The notes below the pieces were generated by a model that was not told the origin of the DNA, did not search any database, and saw only the letters and a list, made by a program, of their open reading frames with translations. DNA of 64,000 bases from Microbacterium sp. (GTDB lineage: Bacteria; Actinomycetota; Actinomycetes; Actinomycetales; Microbacteriaceae): positions 1-64,000 of the forward strand of contig NZ_JAPSLI010000007.1 of assembly GCF_031180975.1 (NCBI RefSeq). The letters are read 5' to 3'. The position numbers were made by a program, and so were the translations under genes. Shown here in pieces: positions 38,489 to 46,681 of the stretch. Numbering within the stretch: the first letter of the stretch is position 1; the number at the start of each line of letters is the position of its first letter.

Positions 38489-38527
38489 GAGAAACCACTT
38501 CCCGCTGTCCGCGGGGAGTGGTTTCTC
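38489..38527 (+). terminator. Terminator behind the symporter
   Basis: GAGAAACCACTTCCCGC and GCGGGGAGTGGTTTCTC form a 17-bp stem with one G-T pair and a 5-base loop, 18 bp after the stop. A short T-containing tail follows. Confidence 0.85.
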
Positions 38528-38567
38528 GCATTCACGGCCCCCCTCGCACCACGTCCGCTGCAGGATC

Positions 38568-38603
38568 CGGCATCCGCGGCATCGATCGATGGCGCGGATG
38601 CCG
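38568..38603 (-). terminator. Hairpin behind the Na+/H+ antiporter gene
   Basis: CGGCATCCGCG (38568-38578) and CGCGGATGCCG (38593-38603) are perfect 11-bp arms around a 14-base loop, 35 bp after the antiporter stop on the minus strand. No T-run follows. Confidence 0.55.
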
Positions 38604-38638
38604 CAAACTGGCGCGCACACGGTACGAAACACGCCGGC

Positions 38639-40363
38639 TCACCGCTCGGCGCGCAGCGCGCCCCTCGTGTCGAGCACCAGCTCCTCGGCATCCATCGCGG
38701 TGATGAGCTCGTGCATGACCTCTTCGCTGAGGTTTCCGGCATCCCGCTCGTGCAGCAGCACCTGCCGCCGCACTGCCAGCCACCCCTTCGACAGCGCCAC
38801 GAACTCCTCATACGTCGGCCGCCCGTCCGACTCGCGCGCGCCGCGCTCGGCGTTCGACTCGATCTTCACCAGCCGTTCGGCGAACGCGTCGAACGCCGCC
38901 AGCCGCTCCTCGCCGTGCCGCTGCACCCATTCCCTGCGCATGTCGCGCAGATACGCCTTGCCGACCTCCCGACTGCGCGCCCGCATCGCCTCGATCTGAC
39001 GCGCGTCCTCGATCGCCTCCGCGTCGTCGACCACCCCGAGCACGCGGATCAGCCACGGCAGCGTGAGCCCCTGCAGCAGCAGCGTCCCGACGGTCACCAC
39101 GAACGCGGTCACGACGATGGCGTGCCGCGCGCGCTCGTCGAGTCCCGCCAGATCGGATGCCGCCAGCGCCGTGGCCAGCGTGACCACGCCCCGCATGCCG
39201 GCCCACGAGATGACCGCGTTGTCGCGCCACGACAGCGGCGGCTCGACCAGCCTGCTGCGCAGCTGCTCCTCGGTCAGCGGGTGCGTGCCGAACCTCGCCC
39301 GCGGATGCCGGGCCGCCTGCTCCCGCCAGACATCGACCTTCCCGCTCGCCACCGCGCGCTCCCAGCGGTGCAGCCGGATGCGCTGCCACGCCTGGCCCCA
39401 CGCGTTGGCCGGGTACACGAACAGCGGACGCACCAGCAGCGTGACCAGCAGCACCACGAACGCGAGCCCGATCAGCCCGCCGGCCTCGCCGGCCCCGAGG
39501 TCGGCGAGCACCCGCGGCAGCTGCAGCCCGATGTACGCGAACACGAACGCCTCGAGCAGGAAGTCCGCCGACAGCCACAGCGGCTTCTCCTGCTGGCGGG
39601 TGGTGTAGCTGGTGCGAGGTGCGTTGAACCCGACGAACAGTCCCATGGCGACCACGGCGAGCACCCCCGACCCGAGCAGGTGCTCGGCGATCGCGTACGC
39701 GCCGAACGGCGCGAGCAGCCCCACCGTGCCGTTCACCACCGGATCGTCGATGCGCATGCGCAGCCGGTGCAGTCCGACGCCGAACACCAGCCCGACGGCC
39801 GTACCGATCACCACGGCAAGCACGAACTGCCACAGTCCGTCGCCGACGCTCAGTGTCGCGCCGGCGACGATCGCCGCGAACACCCGGTACAGCGTCAGCG
39901 ACGTGGCGTCGTTGATCAGGCTCTCCCCCGAAAGCACCGTCATCACCCGTCGCGGCAACCCGAGCTTGCGCCCGATGGCCGCTGCGGACACGGCATCCGG
40001 CGGGGCGACGATGGCACCCAGCAGCAGCGCCCCGGGCAGGGTGAGCGACGGCATCACCATCCAGGCGACCAGCCCGACCACCGCGGTCGTGACCACGACG
40101 AGCCCGACTCCGAGCCGGCGGATCTGCGGCATGCTGCGCTTGAAGCTCACGAACGACACGTCCAGCGCCGCCGAGTACAGCAACGGCGGCAGCACGATGT
40201 TCAGCAGCACGTGGCCGTCGATCTCGAGGTTCGGCACGAACGGCAGGAAGGATGCCGCCAGCGCGGCGACCGTGACCAGCAGTGGCGCCGGCCACCCCTT
40301 GCTGCGTGCGATCGCGGCGACCGCGACCGCTCCGACGAGGATGAAGAAGATGCCTGCGTCCAT
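38639..40363 (-). CDS. NhaP/CPA1-type Na+/H+ antiporter
   Basis: This 574-residue membrane protein has about twelve N-terminal membrane segments, with APPDAVSAAAIGRKLGLPRR and GESLINDATSLTLYR, the CPA1 cation-site motif ending in an Asn-Asp pair. A cytoplasmic tail of about 170 residues (KAYLRDMRREWVQRHGEE...) is charged and helical, usual for regulatory C-termini of this group. It exchanges internal Na+ or K+ for H+. Start ATG 40363 gives MDAGIFFILVGAVAV. It is a single gene with no obvious partner. Confidence 0.93.
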   Translation of the reverse strand: MDAGIFFILVGAVAVAAIARSKGWPAPLLVTVAALAASFLPFVPNLEIDGHVLLNIVLPPLLYSAALDVSFVSFKRSMPQIRRLGVGLVVVTTAVVGLVAWMVMPSLTLPGALLLGAIVAPPDAVSAAAIGRKLGLPRRVMTVLSGESLINDATSLTLYRVFAAIVAGATLSVGDGLWQFVLAVVIGTAVGLVFGVGLHRLRMRIDDPVVNGTVGLLAPFGAYAIAEHLLGSGVLAVVAMGLFVGFNAPRTSYTTRQQEKPLWLSADFLLEAFVFAYIGLQLPRVLADLGAGEAGGLIGLAFVVLLVTLLVRPLFVYPANAWGQAWQRIRLHRWERAVASGKVDVWREQAARHPRARFGTHPLTEEQLRSRLVEPPLSWRDNAVISWAGMRGVVTLATALAASDLAGLDERARHAIVVTAFVVTVGTLLLQGLTLPWLIRVLGVVDDAEAIEDARQIEAMRARSREVGKAYLRDMRREWVQRHGEERLAAFDAFAERLVKIESNAERGARESDGRPTYEEFVALSKGWLAVRRQVLLHERDAGNLSEEVMHELITAMDAEELVLDTRGALRAER

Positions 40364-40423
40364 GGCTGCGAGCGTATCGGCCGCCGGTGACGCGGCCTCC
40401 TCCGCACGCGGGATGCGGCCGAG

Positions 40424-42028
40424 TCAGGCCCCCACCGAGCGCTGCCCGCCGACGAACGTGGCGACGACCGGGTTGACCGCCTGTTCCTGCGGCGACAGCG
40501 CGAGCGGGTCGCGCGCGAAGACGGTGAGGTCGGCGACGAACCCGACGCCGATCCTGCCGGTGTCGGATGCCGTACCCGCGGCGACCGCCGGCGCCAGGGT
40601 CATCGCGCGGTACGCCTCGGCCGCCCCGATGGCCTGATCGGGCTGCGTCGGCGCCCGCCCGTCCAGCTCCACCGGGCGGCGCAGCTGCGCGTCGGCGAGC
40701 GACACCCGCGGGTCGCCGACGCCGATCGGCCAGTCCGAGCTCAGCGCGACCTGCGCCCCGTGGTCGAGCAGGTCGCGAATGCGCCAGCCGTGCGCTACGC
40801 GCTCGGGTCCGATCCGCCGGGACCACTTGTCGCTCTGATCGGGACTGGTCAGGCGGGTGGCGTGCGTGGGCTGCAGGCCCGGCACGACCCCCAGCTCGGC
40901 GAACCGCGGCAGCAGGTCGTCGGGAATGGACTCGATGTGCTCGATGCGATGCGGCCCGGCCGCGGCGTGCCCCACCTCGGCGACCACGTCGAGCACGAAC
41001 CGTACGGCGGCGTCGCCGATCGCGTGCGTCGTGGTCGGGATGCCCCGTTCGGTGAAGAACCGCACCGCCGCGCGGTACGCGCCGGTGTCGCGCCACAGTG
41101 CCGCCGCGTTCTCCCCCTGACAGTCGGGGCGCTCGAACCAGGCCGTGCCGTTGTCGGCGGTGCCGTCGAGCATGAACTTCACGCCGGCGACCTGCCAGCG
41201 CCGCCCTCCCCTGCCCTGCAGCGCGACGGCCCGCTCCCACTCCTCAGGCCCCGAATCGGCGGGCACCAGCGGTGACGCGCGCACGCGCAACGGCAGTTCG
41301 CCGTCCACCTCCAGCATGGTCAGCAGCGCCTCCGACGGTTCGTGGAAGTCGAGCGCGTGCAGTCCGGTCAGGCCGCCGGATGCCAGCAGCTCGAGTCCCT
41401 GCCGCAGATGCTGCGCCTGCGTCTCGAGCGGCGCCTGAGGCAGTCGCTCGAGCACGAGATCCATCGCCTGGAGTTCGACGACCCATCCGGTCGGGCCGTG
41501 CTCGTCGGCTATGACCGCGGAGGCGTCCGGGAACGTCTCCCGCCCGGTGAGACCCAGGTCCGCCACGGCGGCGGGACTCACGATCAGCGCGTGGGCGTCG
41601 CGTGTCATCAGCGAGATGCGCGCCCCCGGGAACCACGTGTCCAGGATCCGTCCCTCGGGTTCGCCGGGATACAGGTTCAGGTCGAAGTCGAATCCGGTGA
41701 CCCAGCCGCCCGGCCCAGGACTGGCGACCGCCGGCGCGAGCAGCGCGCGCACCTCGTCGAGGCTGCGCGCCGGACCGAGGGCCACGCTGCCGCCGCGGCT
41801 CAGCGACCCCCACACCGGGTGCGCGTGCGAGTCGACCAGCCCGGGGTAGACGACCGCGTCGCCGAGATCGACCTCGAGGGCGCCCTCGGCCGTCGCCCGG
41901 ACGTCTTCGGGTCTGCCGATCGCGGCGATCCGCCCCGCGGAGACGCCGAGCGCGACCGGCGAGGGGAAGGCGTCCGGCTCGCCGGGGTTGCGGGCGTTCC
42001 CGGCCAGGATGACGAGGTCGACGTTCAC
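40424..42028 (-). CDS. Amidohydrolase family 3 (YtcJ-like)
   Basis: This 534-residue enzyme has the metal pair HAH in YPGLVDSHAHPVWG, a later THAIGDAAVRFVLD and HRIEHIESIP, and an aspartate in ALSSDWPIGVG, the full metal-site set of amidohydrolase-3 proteins. YtcJ-like enzymes hydrolyse N-acyl or lactam-like bonds, and most have unknown substrates. GTG 42028 is chosen because AAGGGATC lies just upstream; an ATG at 42092 lies within the operator region and is unlikely. It is divergent from the TetR gene and the ABC transporter, which probably bring its substrate. Confidence 0.88.
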   Translation of the reverse strand: MNVDLVILAGNARNPGEPDAFPSPVALGVSAGRIAAIGRPEDVRATAEGALEVDLGDAVVYPGLVDSHAHPVWGSLSRGGSVALGPARSLDEVRALLAPAVASPGPGGWVTGFDFDLNLYPGEPEGRILDTWFPGARISLMTRDAHALIVSPAAVADLGLTGRETFPDASAVIADEHGPTGWVVELQAMDLVLERLPQAPLETQAQHLRQGLELLASGGLTGLHALDFHEPSEALLTMLEVDGELPLRVRASPLVPADSGPEEWERAVALQGRGGRRWQVAGVKFMLDGTADNGTAWFERPDCQGENAAALWRDTGAYRAAVRFFTERGIPTTTHAIGDAAVRFVLDVVAEVGHAAAGPHRIEHIESIPDDLLPRFAELGVVPGLQPTHATRLTSPDQSDKWSRRIGPERVAHGWRIRDLLDHGAQVALSSDWPIGVGDPRVSLADAQLRRPVELDGRAPTQPDQAIGAAEAYRAMTLAPAVAAGTASDTGRIGVGFVADLTVFARDPLALSPQEQAVNPVVATFVGGQRSVGA

Positions 42029-42097
42029 GTGTGATCCCTTCGCGTGCGCGGCGAACGCCTCACGGAAGGTGCGTCGTCGCAGGTCGATCATGACATA

Positions 42098-42135
42098 TTG
42101 TCCAATCGGACAACAACTATTGGCCTGGTGGCCAA
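42098..42135. promoter_or_regulatory. Twin TetR operators
   Basis: TTGTCC-AATC-GGACAA (42098-42113) and TTGGCC-TGGT-GGCCAA (42120-42135) are two perfect 6-bp-arm palindromes with the same 4-base spacing. Their centres are 22 bp apart, about two helical turns. They share the form TTGNCC-N4-GGNCAA and lie between the amidohydrolase and TetR genes. Confidence 0.8.
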
Positions 42136-42155
42136 ATTGCGCTACGCTCGCCGAC

Positions 42156-42818
42156 GTGAGCACAGAGAAGAGCCCGCGTCGCAAGCGCCTCACCGCCGAG
42201 GAACGCCGATCCGAGATCGTCGCCGCCGCCGCGCGCATCGGCACCGACGAGGGCCTGGAGCGGATCACGCTGCGCCGCGTGGCCCAGGAGGTCGACGTGC
42301 GCTCCGGCCTCATCAACCACTACTTCCCCGAGGTCGAGGCGCTGGTCGCCACGGCCTTCGCGCACGCCGTCTCCGCCGAGACGCCGAGGCTGTTCTCCGA
42401 CGACGTCGACGACCCGGCCGAGCGGATGGTCGCCTTCCTCGACCACACGCTGGCGCCGGAGAGCCGCGAGATCGGCCGGCTGTGGCTGAACGCGAGGAAC
42501 GTCAGCCGCTACAACGCCAGCCTCCGGCACGCCGTGACCGAGCAGGAGCAGGCGAACAACGCCCGCCTGGTCCGCCTCATCGAGGACGGCGTCGCGGCCG
42601 GCGCGTTCACCTGCGACCAGCCGACCAGGACCGCGCTGCTGCTGCTCGTCCTGGTCGACGCCCTCACCGGCTACTCCAACGAGGAGACGACCGCGACGAC
42701 CCCGCTCGTCGCCGAGCTCGTCTTCGCGACCGCAGAGAAGGAGCTCGGCCTCGCACCGGATTCCCTCGCCTCCCGCTCCACCCAGCTGCCGGCGGTCATG
42801 GCCGCCGCACCCGCCTGA
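42156..42818 (+). CDS. TetR-family transcriptional regulator
   Basis: This 220-residue protein has an N-terminal helix-turn-helix (ITLRRVAQEVDVRSGLINHYF, about residues 38-58) and a helical ligand-binding domain. GTG 42156 gives VSTEKSPRRKRLTAEERRSE, the usual basic arm before the DNA-binding domain. Its stop lies 69 bp before the ABC transporter, and twin palindromes lie just upstream of its start. It probably represses both the divergent amidohydrolase and its own transcript with the transporter. Confidence 0.93.
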   Translation: MSTEKSPRRKRLTAEERRSEIVAAAARIGTDEGLERITLRRVAQEVDVRSGLINHYFPEVEALVATAFAHAVSAETPRLFSDDVDDPAERMVAFLDHTLAPESREIGRLWLNARNVSRYNASLRHAVTEQEQANNARLVRLIEDGVAAGAFTCDQPTRTALLLLVLVDALTGYSNEETTATTPLVAELVFATAEKELGLAPDSLASRSTQLPAVMAAAPA

Positions 42819-42887
42819 CCCCACCCGCTCCGACCGACCCACCCCGCGGCACCGCAGCCGCTCTCGGAACGTACTCGACGGAGAGAC

Positions 42888-43904
42888 ATGACCGACACCT
42901 CGACGACCCGCACCCTGGCGATCCGCCGCGCCGGGCCCGGCCGCGCCTGGGCGTCCGGAGCGCTGTTCGCCGCCCGCCGTCTGCTGGGCCTCGCCGGCAC
43001 GATGCTGCTCGCCAGCTTCGTCGTGTTCGGTGCCCTGTACATCGCTCCCGGCTCGCCGATCTCGTTCCTCACCCAGGGGCGCTCCGTCACCCCCGAGGCG
43101 ATCGCGCAACTCGAACGGCAGTACCACCTCGACGAGCCGTTCCTGGTGCAGTACGCCCGCTGGCTGGGCGGCGTGCTCACCGGCGACTTCGGCCGCTCCA
43201 TCATCTTCAACGACCCGGTGTCCAACCTCATCGGCCAGCGCACCAGCAGCACCGTCCTGCTCCTGATCGTCGCGACGGTGTTCGTCCTGCTGATCGGGCT
43301 CACCGTCGGCCTGTTCGCCGGCCTCAAGCCCGGGTTCCTCTCCGAGTCCGTGCTCACCGTGGCGACCGCCGTGATGGCCGTGCCCGGGTTCGTCGCCGCC
43401 GTGGTGCTCATGCTCGTCTTCTCCGTGCAGCTGGGCTGGTTCCCGACCTTCGGCGCCGGCGATCCCGGGCTGGATGCGCTGTACCACACGCTGCTGCCGG
43501 CCGCGGCGCTGTCGCTCGCCTCCATCGCGTTCGTCGCCCGCCTCACCCAGAGCGCCATCCGCGCCGAGCTCCGCGCCGACCACGTGCAGACCGCCCTGTC
43601 GCGTGGTCTCGCCTATCGATTCGTGGTGCGCCGGCACGTGGTCCGCAACGCCGCCATGCCCGTGCTGACCGTCGCCGGTCTCACCGTGGCGGGCCTCATC
43701 GCCGGCAGCGTGGTGATCGAGCAGATCTTCCAGCTCGGCGGCGTCGGTCAGCTGCTGGTGTCGTCGGTGCAGAAGAAGGACTTCCCCGTCGTGCAGGCGA
43801 TCTGTCTGCTGTACGTCGCGGCGTTCATCGTGCTCAACACCCTCATCGACCTCGCGTACTCGCTGCTCGACCCGCGGGTCACCCTCGGAAAGAAGGCCTC
43901 GTGA
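42888..43904 (+). CDS. Oligopeptide-type ABC transporter permease (DppB-like)
   Basis: This 338-residue protein has six membrane segments. Between an N-terminal LLASFVVFGALYIAPGSPIS and a C-terminal LNTLIDLAYSLLDPRV it carries the inner-membrane permease motif ALSRGLAYRFVVRRHVVRNA, which contacts the ATPases. ATG 42888 follows GGAGAGAC. It overlaps the next permease by 1 bp (TGATG). It is the first subunit of a five-gene system that ends with the lipoprotein at 46682. Confidence 0.94.
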   Translation: MTDTSTTRTLAIRRAGPGRAWASGALFAARRLLGLAGTMLLASFVVFGALYIAPGSPISFLTQGRSVTPEAIAQLERQYHLDEPFLVQYARWLGGVLTGDFGRSIIFNDPVSNLIGQRTSSTVLLLIVATVFVLLIGLTVGLFAGLKPGFLSESVLTVATAVMAVPGFVAAVVLMLVFSVQLGWFPTFGAGDPGLDALYHTLLPAAALSLASIAFVARLTQSAIRAELRADHVQTALSRGLAYRFVVRRHVVRNAAMPVLTVAGLTVAGLIAGSVVIEQIFQLGGVGQLLVSSVQKKDFPVVQAICLLYVAAFIVLNTLIDLAYSLLDPRVTLGKKAS

Positions 43905-44776
43905 TGACCGCCCCGGCCCTCCCCGTCATCGCCGCGGTGGCGCCCCGCCGCCGCCGGACCGCCCGCCTCGCCGGCCTCGGCGTCTCCGGTGCCGTCGCCC
44001 TGTGGACGCTCGTGCTGATCGGTCTGGTCGCCGTCATCGGGCCGCTGGTGGTACAGCGCGATCCGAACGCCGTCGACCTCGGCTACGCCTACTCGCCGCC
44101 CAGCGGATGGTTCCCCCTCGGAGCGGATGCCTCGGGGCGCGACATCCTGACCCGCTTGGTGTTCGGGGCGCAGAGCGCGCTCGTAGGCCCCCTGTTCGTG
44201 GTCGCCATCGCCGCCGTGCTGGGGATCATCCTCGGACTGGTCGCCGTGTGGTTCGGCGGCTGGGTCGACGCGCTCGTCGTGCGGCTGATCGACGCGATCT
44301 TCGCGTTCCCCGGCATCCTGCTCGCCATCCTCGCCACCGCCCTGTTCGGCGCCGGCCTCACCGCCGCCGTGCTCGCGCTGTCCATCGCCTACCTCCCCTA
44401 CATCGCCCGAGTGGTGCGCAGCGCCGCGCTCCGCGAGCGGAACCTGCCGTACATCGCGGCGCTGCGGGTGCAGGGGCTGACCGGATTCGTCATCAGCCTG
44501 CGCCACATCCTGCCCAACATCACCGGGCTCGTCGTCGCGAACGCCACCCTGTGCTTCGGGTGGGCGCTGATCGACCTCGCCGCGCTCTCCTTCATCGGCT
44601 TCGGCGCGCAGCCGCCCGCGGCGGACTGGGGCGCGATGGTCGGCGGCGGCATGGCCGGGGTGCTGCAGGGCGCGCCGAACGAGGCCCTCGCCGCGAGCGC
44701 GGTCATCGTCATCACCGTCGCCGCCGTGAACACGCTCGGCGACCGGCTCGTCACCCGATCGGAGAACAGGGCATGA
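43904..44776 (+). CDS. Oligopeptide-type ABC transporter permease (DppC-like)
   Basis: This 290-residue second permease has five to six membrane segments and the conserved block LGADASGRDILTRLVFGAQSAL. The ATPase contact motif follows as YIAALRVQGLTGFVISLRHILPN. The start ATG overlaps the DppB stop, and the stop overlaps the next ATG by 4 bp (ATGA). Confidence 0.94.
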   Translation: MTAPALPVIAAVAPRRRRTARLAGLGVSGAVALWTLVLIGLVAVIGPLVVQRDPNAVDLGYAYSPPSGWFPLGADASGRDILTRLVFGAQSALVGPLFVVAIAAVLGIILGLVAVWFGGWVDALVVRLIDAIFAFPGILLAILATALFGAGLTAAVLALSIAYLPYIARVVRSAALRERNLPYIAALRVQGLTGFVISLRHILPNITGLVVANATLCFGWALIDLAALSFIGFGAQPPAADWGAMVGGGMAGVLQGAPNEALAASAVIVITVAAVNTLGDRLVTRSENRA

Positions 44777-45834
44777 CCGCGCTGCTGGAGATCGACGACC
44801 TCACCGTCGCCCTGCCGGTCGGCGACGAGCGCCGCACGGTGCTGCGCAACGTGTCGCTGAGCGTCGACGAGGGGCGCACCGTCGGGCTCGTCGGCGAGTC
44901 CGGATCGGGCAAGTCCATGACCGTGCGGGCCATCTCGCGACTGCTGCCTCCTGGCGCGCAGACGACCGGCCGCATCCGCTTCGACGACCGCGAGGTGCTG
45001 GACCTGCGCGGCGAGGCACTGCGACGCTACCGGGCGTCCGACGTGGCGATGATCTTCCAGGACGCCAGGGCGCACACCAACCCGGTGCGCCGCATCGGCG
45101 ACTTCCTCACCGAGTCGATGATCCTCAACGCGCGCACGTCGCGCCGCGACGCCACGCGCCGGGCGATCGAGCTGCTGGAGTCGGTCGGCATCACCGACCC
45201 GGAGCGACGGCTGCGTCAATACCCGCACGAGCTGTCCGGCGGGCTGCTGCAGCGGGTCATGATCGCCGCGGCCGTGGCCGTGCGCCCGCGCCTGATCCTG
45301 GCCGACGAGCCCACCACCGCGCTGGACGTCACCACCCAGGCCGAGGTGATGGCGATCCTGATGCGGATGCAGCGGGAGTACGGCATGGCCATGATGTTCA
45401 TCACGCACGACCTCGAACTCGCCAGCGCGGTGTGCGACGAGACGGTGGTGCTGTACGCCGGAGAGGTCGTCGAGCAGCAGCGCTCCGCGCACCTGCACCG
45501 CGATCCGCTGCATCCGTACACCGCCGCGCTGGTGCAGGCGCGACCCGACATCGCGCACCGCGCGGAACGACTGCTGTCGGTGCCCGGTCATCCGACCACG
45601 GCGTACGAGGCGCCCGAGGGGTGCTCGTTCGCTCCGCGCTGCCGCTTCGTGACGGATGCCTGTCGTGCGACGCACCCGCCGCTGCTGCAGATCGGCGCGG
45701 CGGGGACCAGCCGGTGCATCCGCGCCGAGGAGCTGCGGGGGCGGCTGCTTGCGCCTCCGACCGAAACGGCCGCATCCTCGGCATCCGCCCCCGATCCCGC
45801 ACCCGCGGTATCCGCCGAGGAGGTCACCCGATGA
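44773..45834 (+). CDS. Oligopeptide-type ABC transporter ATPase (DppD-like)
   Basis: This 353-residue ATPase has Walker A GESGSGKS, a signature HELSGGLLQRVMIAAA and Walker B LILADEPTTALDVTT. The C-terminal oligo-HPY region has EGCSFAPRC and a later C...C pattern typical of Dpp/Opp ATPases. The tail is Ala/Pro-rich. It overlaps the partner ATPase at 45831 by 4 bp. Confidence 0.95.
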   Translation: MTALLEIDDLTVALPVGDERRTVLRNVSLSVDEGRTVGLVGESGSGKSMTVRAISRLLPPGAQTTGRIRFDDREVLDLRGEALRRYRASDVAMIFQDARAHTNPVRRIGDFLTESMILNARTSRRDATRRAIELLESVGITDPERRLRQYPHELSGGLLQRVMIAAAVAVRPRLILADEPTTALDVTTQAEVMAILMRMQREYGMAMMFITHDLELASAVCDETVVLYAGEVVEQQRSAHLHRDPLHPYTAALVQARPDIAHRAERLLSVPGHPTTAYEAPEGCSFAPRCRFVTDACRATHPPLLQIGAAGTSRCIRAEELRGRLLAPPTETAASSASAPDPAPAVSAEEVTR

Positions 45835-46646
45835 ATGTCCCGCTGCTGAGCGTCGAAGGACTCACCAAGACCTTCGGGTCCGGGCGCAACGAGGCCACCG
45901 CCGTCGCCGGTGTCAGCTTCGAGCTGCCCGAGGGCGGCGCGCTGGGGATCGTCGGCGAATCCGGCTCGGGCAAGACCACCACGGCCAGGATGATCATCGG
46001 GCTGGAGCGTCCGACCGCGGGCACCATCCGGTTCCGCGGCGAGGACCGCACGAAGCCGGCACGACGCGCCAGCGAGCTGCGCCGCCGCGGTCGCCAGGTG
46101 CAGATCGTGTTCCAAGACCCCTACACGTCGCTGGACCGCCGTCAGCGCATCGGCGACTGCCTCGCGGAAGTGGTCGGCGTGCACTTCCGCCTGAGCCGAG
46201 GGCAGATCCGCGCCAGGGTCGCCGAGCTCGCGGACCTCGTGGGCCTCGACGATCGCCAGTTGCACGCCGTTCCGGGTGCGCTGTCGGGCGGGCAGAGGCA
46301 GCGCGTCGCCATCGCCCGCGCCCTCGCCGCCGAGCCCGAGGTGCTGATCCTCGACGAGGCGGTGTCGGCACTGGACGTGTCCATCCAGGCGCAGATCCTC
46401 AACCTTCTCGCCGACATCCGCAGCGCACGGGGCATCAGCTACCTCTTCATCAGCCACGACCTCGCCGTGATCCGGCAGGTCACCGACCACACGATCGTGA
46501 TGCGTCACGGCCAGGTCGTCGAGCAGGGACCCACCGGCCAGGTGCTCGACACCCCCGCCCACCCGTACACCCGCCTGCTGCGCGACAGCGTCCCGCAGGA
46601 CGGGTGGGACCCGCTCGCGCTCGACCTCGGCGCGGGCATCCGCTAG
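45831..46646 (+). CDS. Oligopeptide-type ABC transporter ATPase (DppF-like)
   Basis: This 271-residue second ATPase has GESGSGKTTTARMI, GALSGGQRQRVAIARALAAEP and LILDEAVSALDVSIQAQ. It is shorter than DppD and lacks the C-terminal extension, as usual for DppF partners. The start ATG overlaps the previous stop. Together the two ATPases power the permeases at 42888-44776. Confidence 0.95.
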   Translation: MNVPLLSVEGLTKTFGSGRNEATAVAGVSFELPEGGALGIVGESGSGKTTTARMIIGLERPTAGTIRFRGEDRTKPARRASELRRRGRQVQIVFQDPYTSLDRRQRIGDCLAEVVGVHFRLSRGQIRARVAELADLVGLDDRQLHAVPGALSGGQRQRVAIARALAAEPEVLILDEAVSALDVSIQAQILNLLADIRSARGISYLFISHDLAVIRQVTDHTIVMRHGQVVEQGPTGQVLDTPAHPYTRLLRDSVPQDGWDPLALDLGAGIR

Positions 46647-46681
46647 ATCCCACCACCACCGCACTCACACAGGAGCCACCA

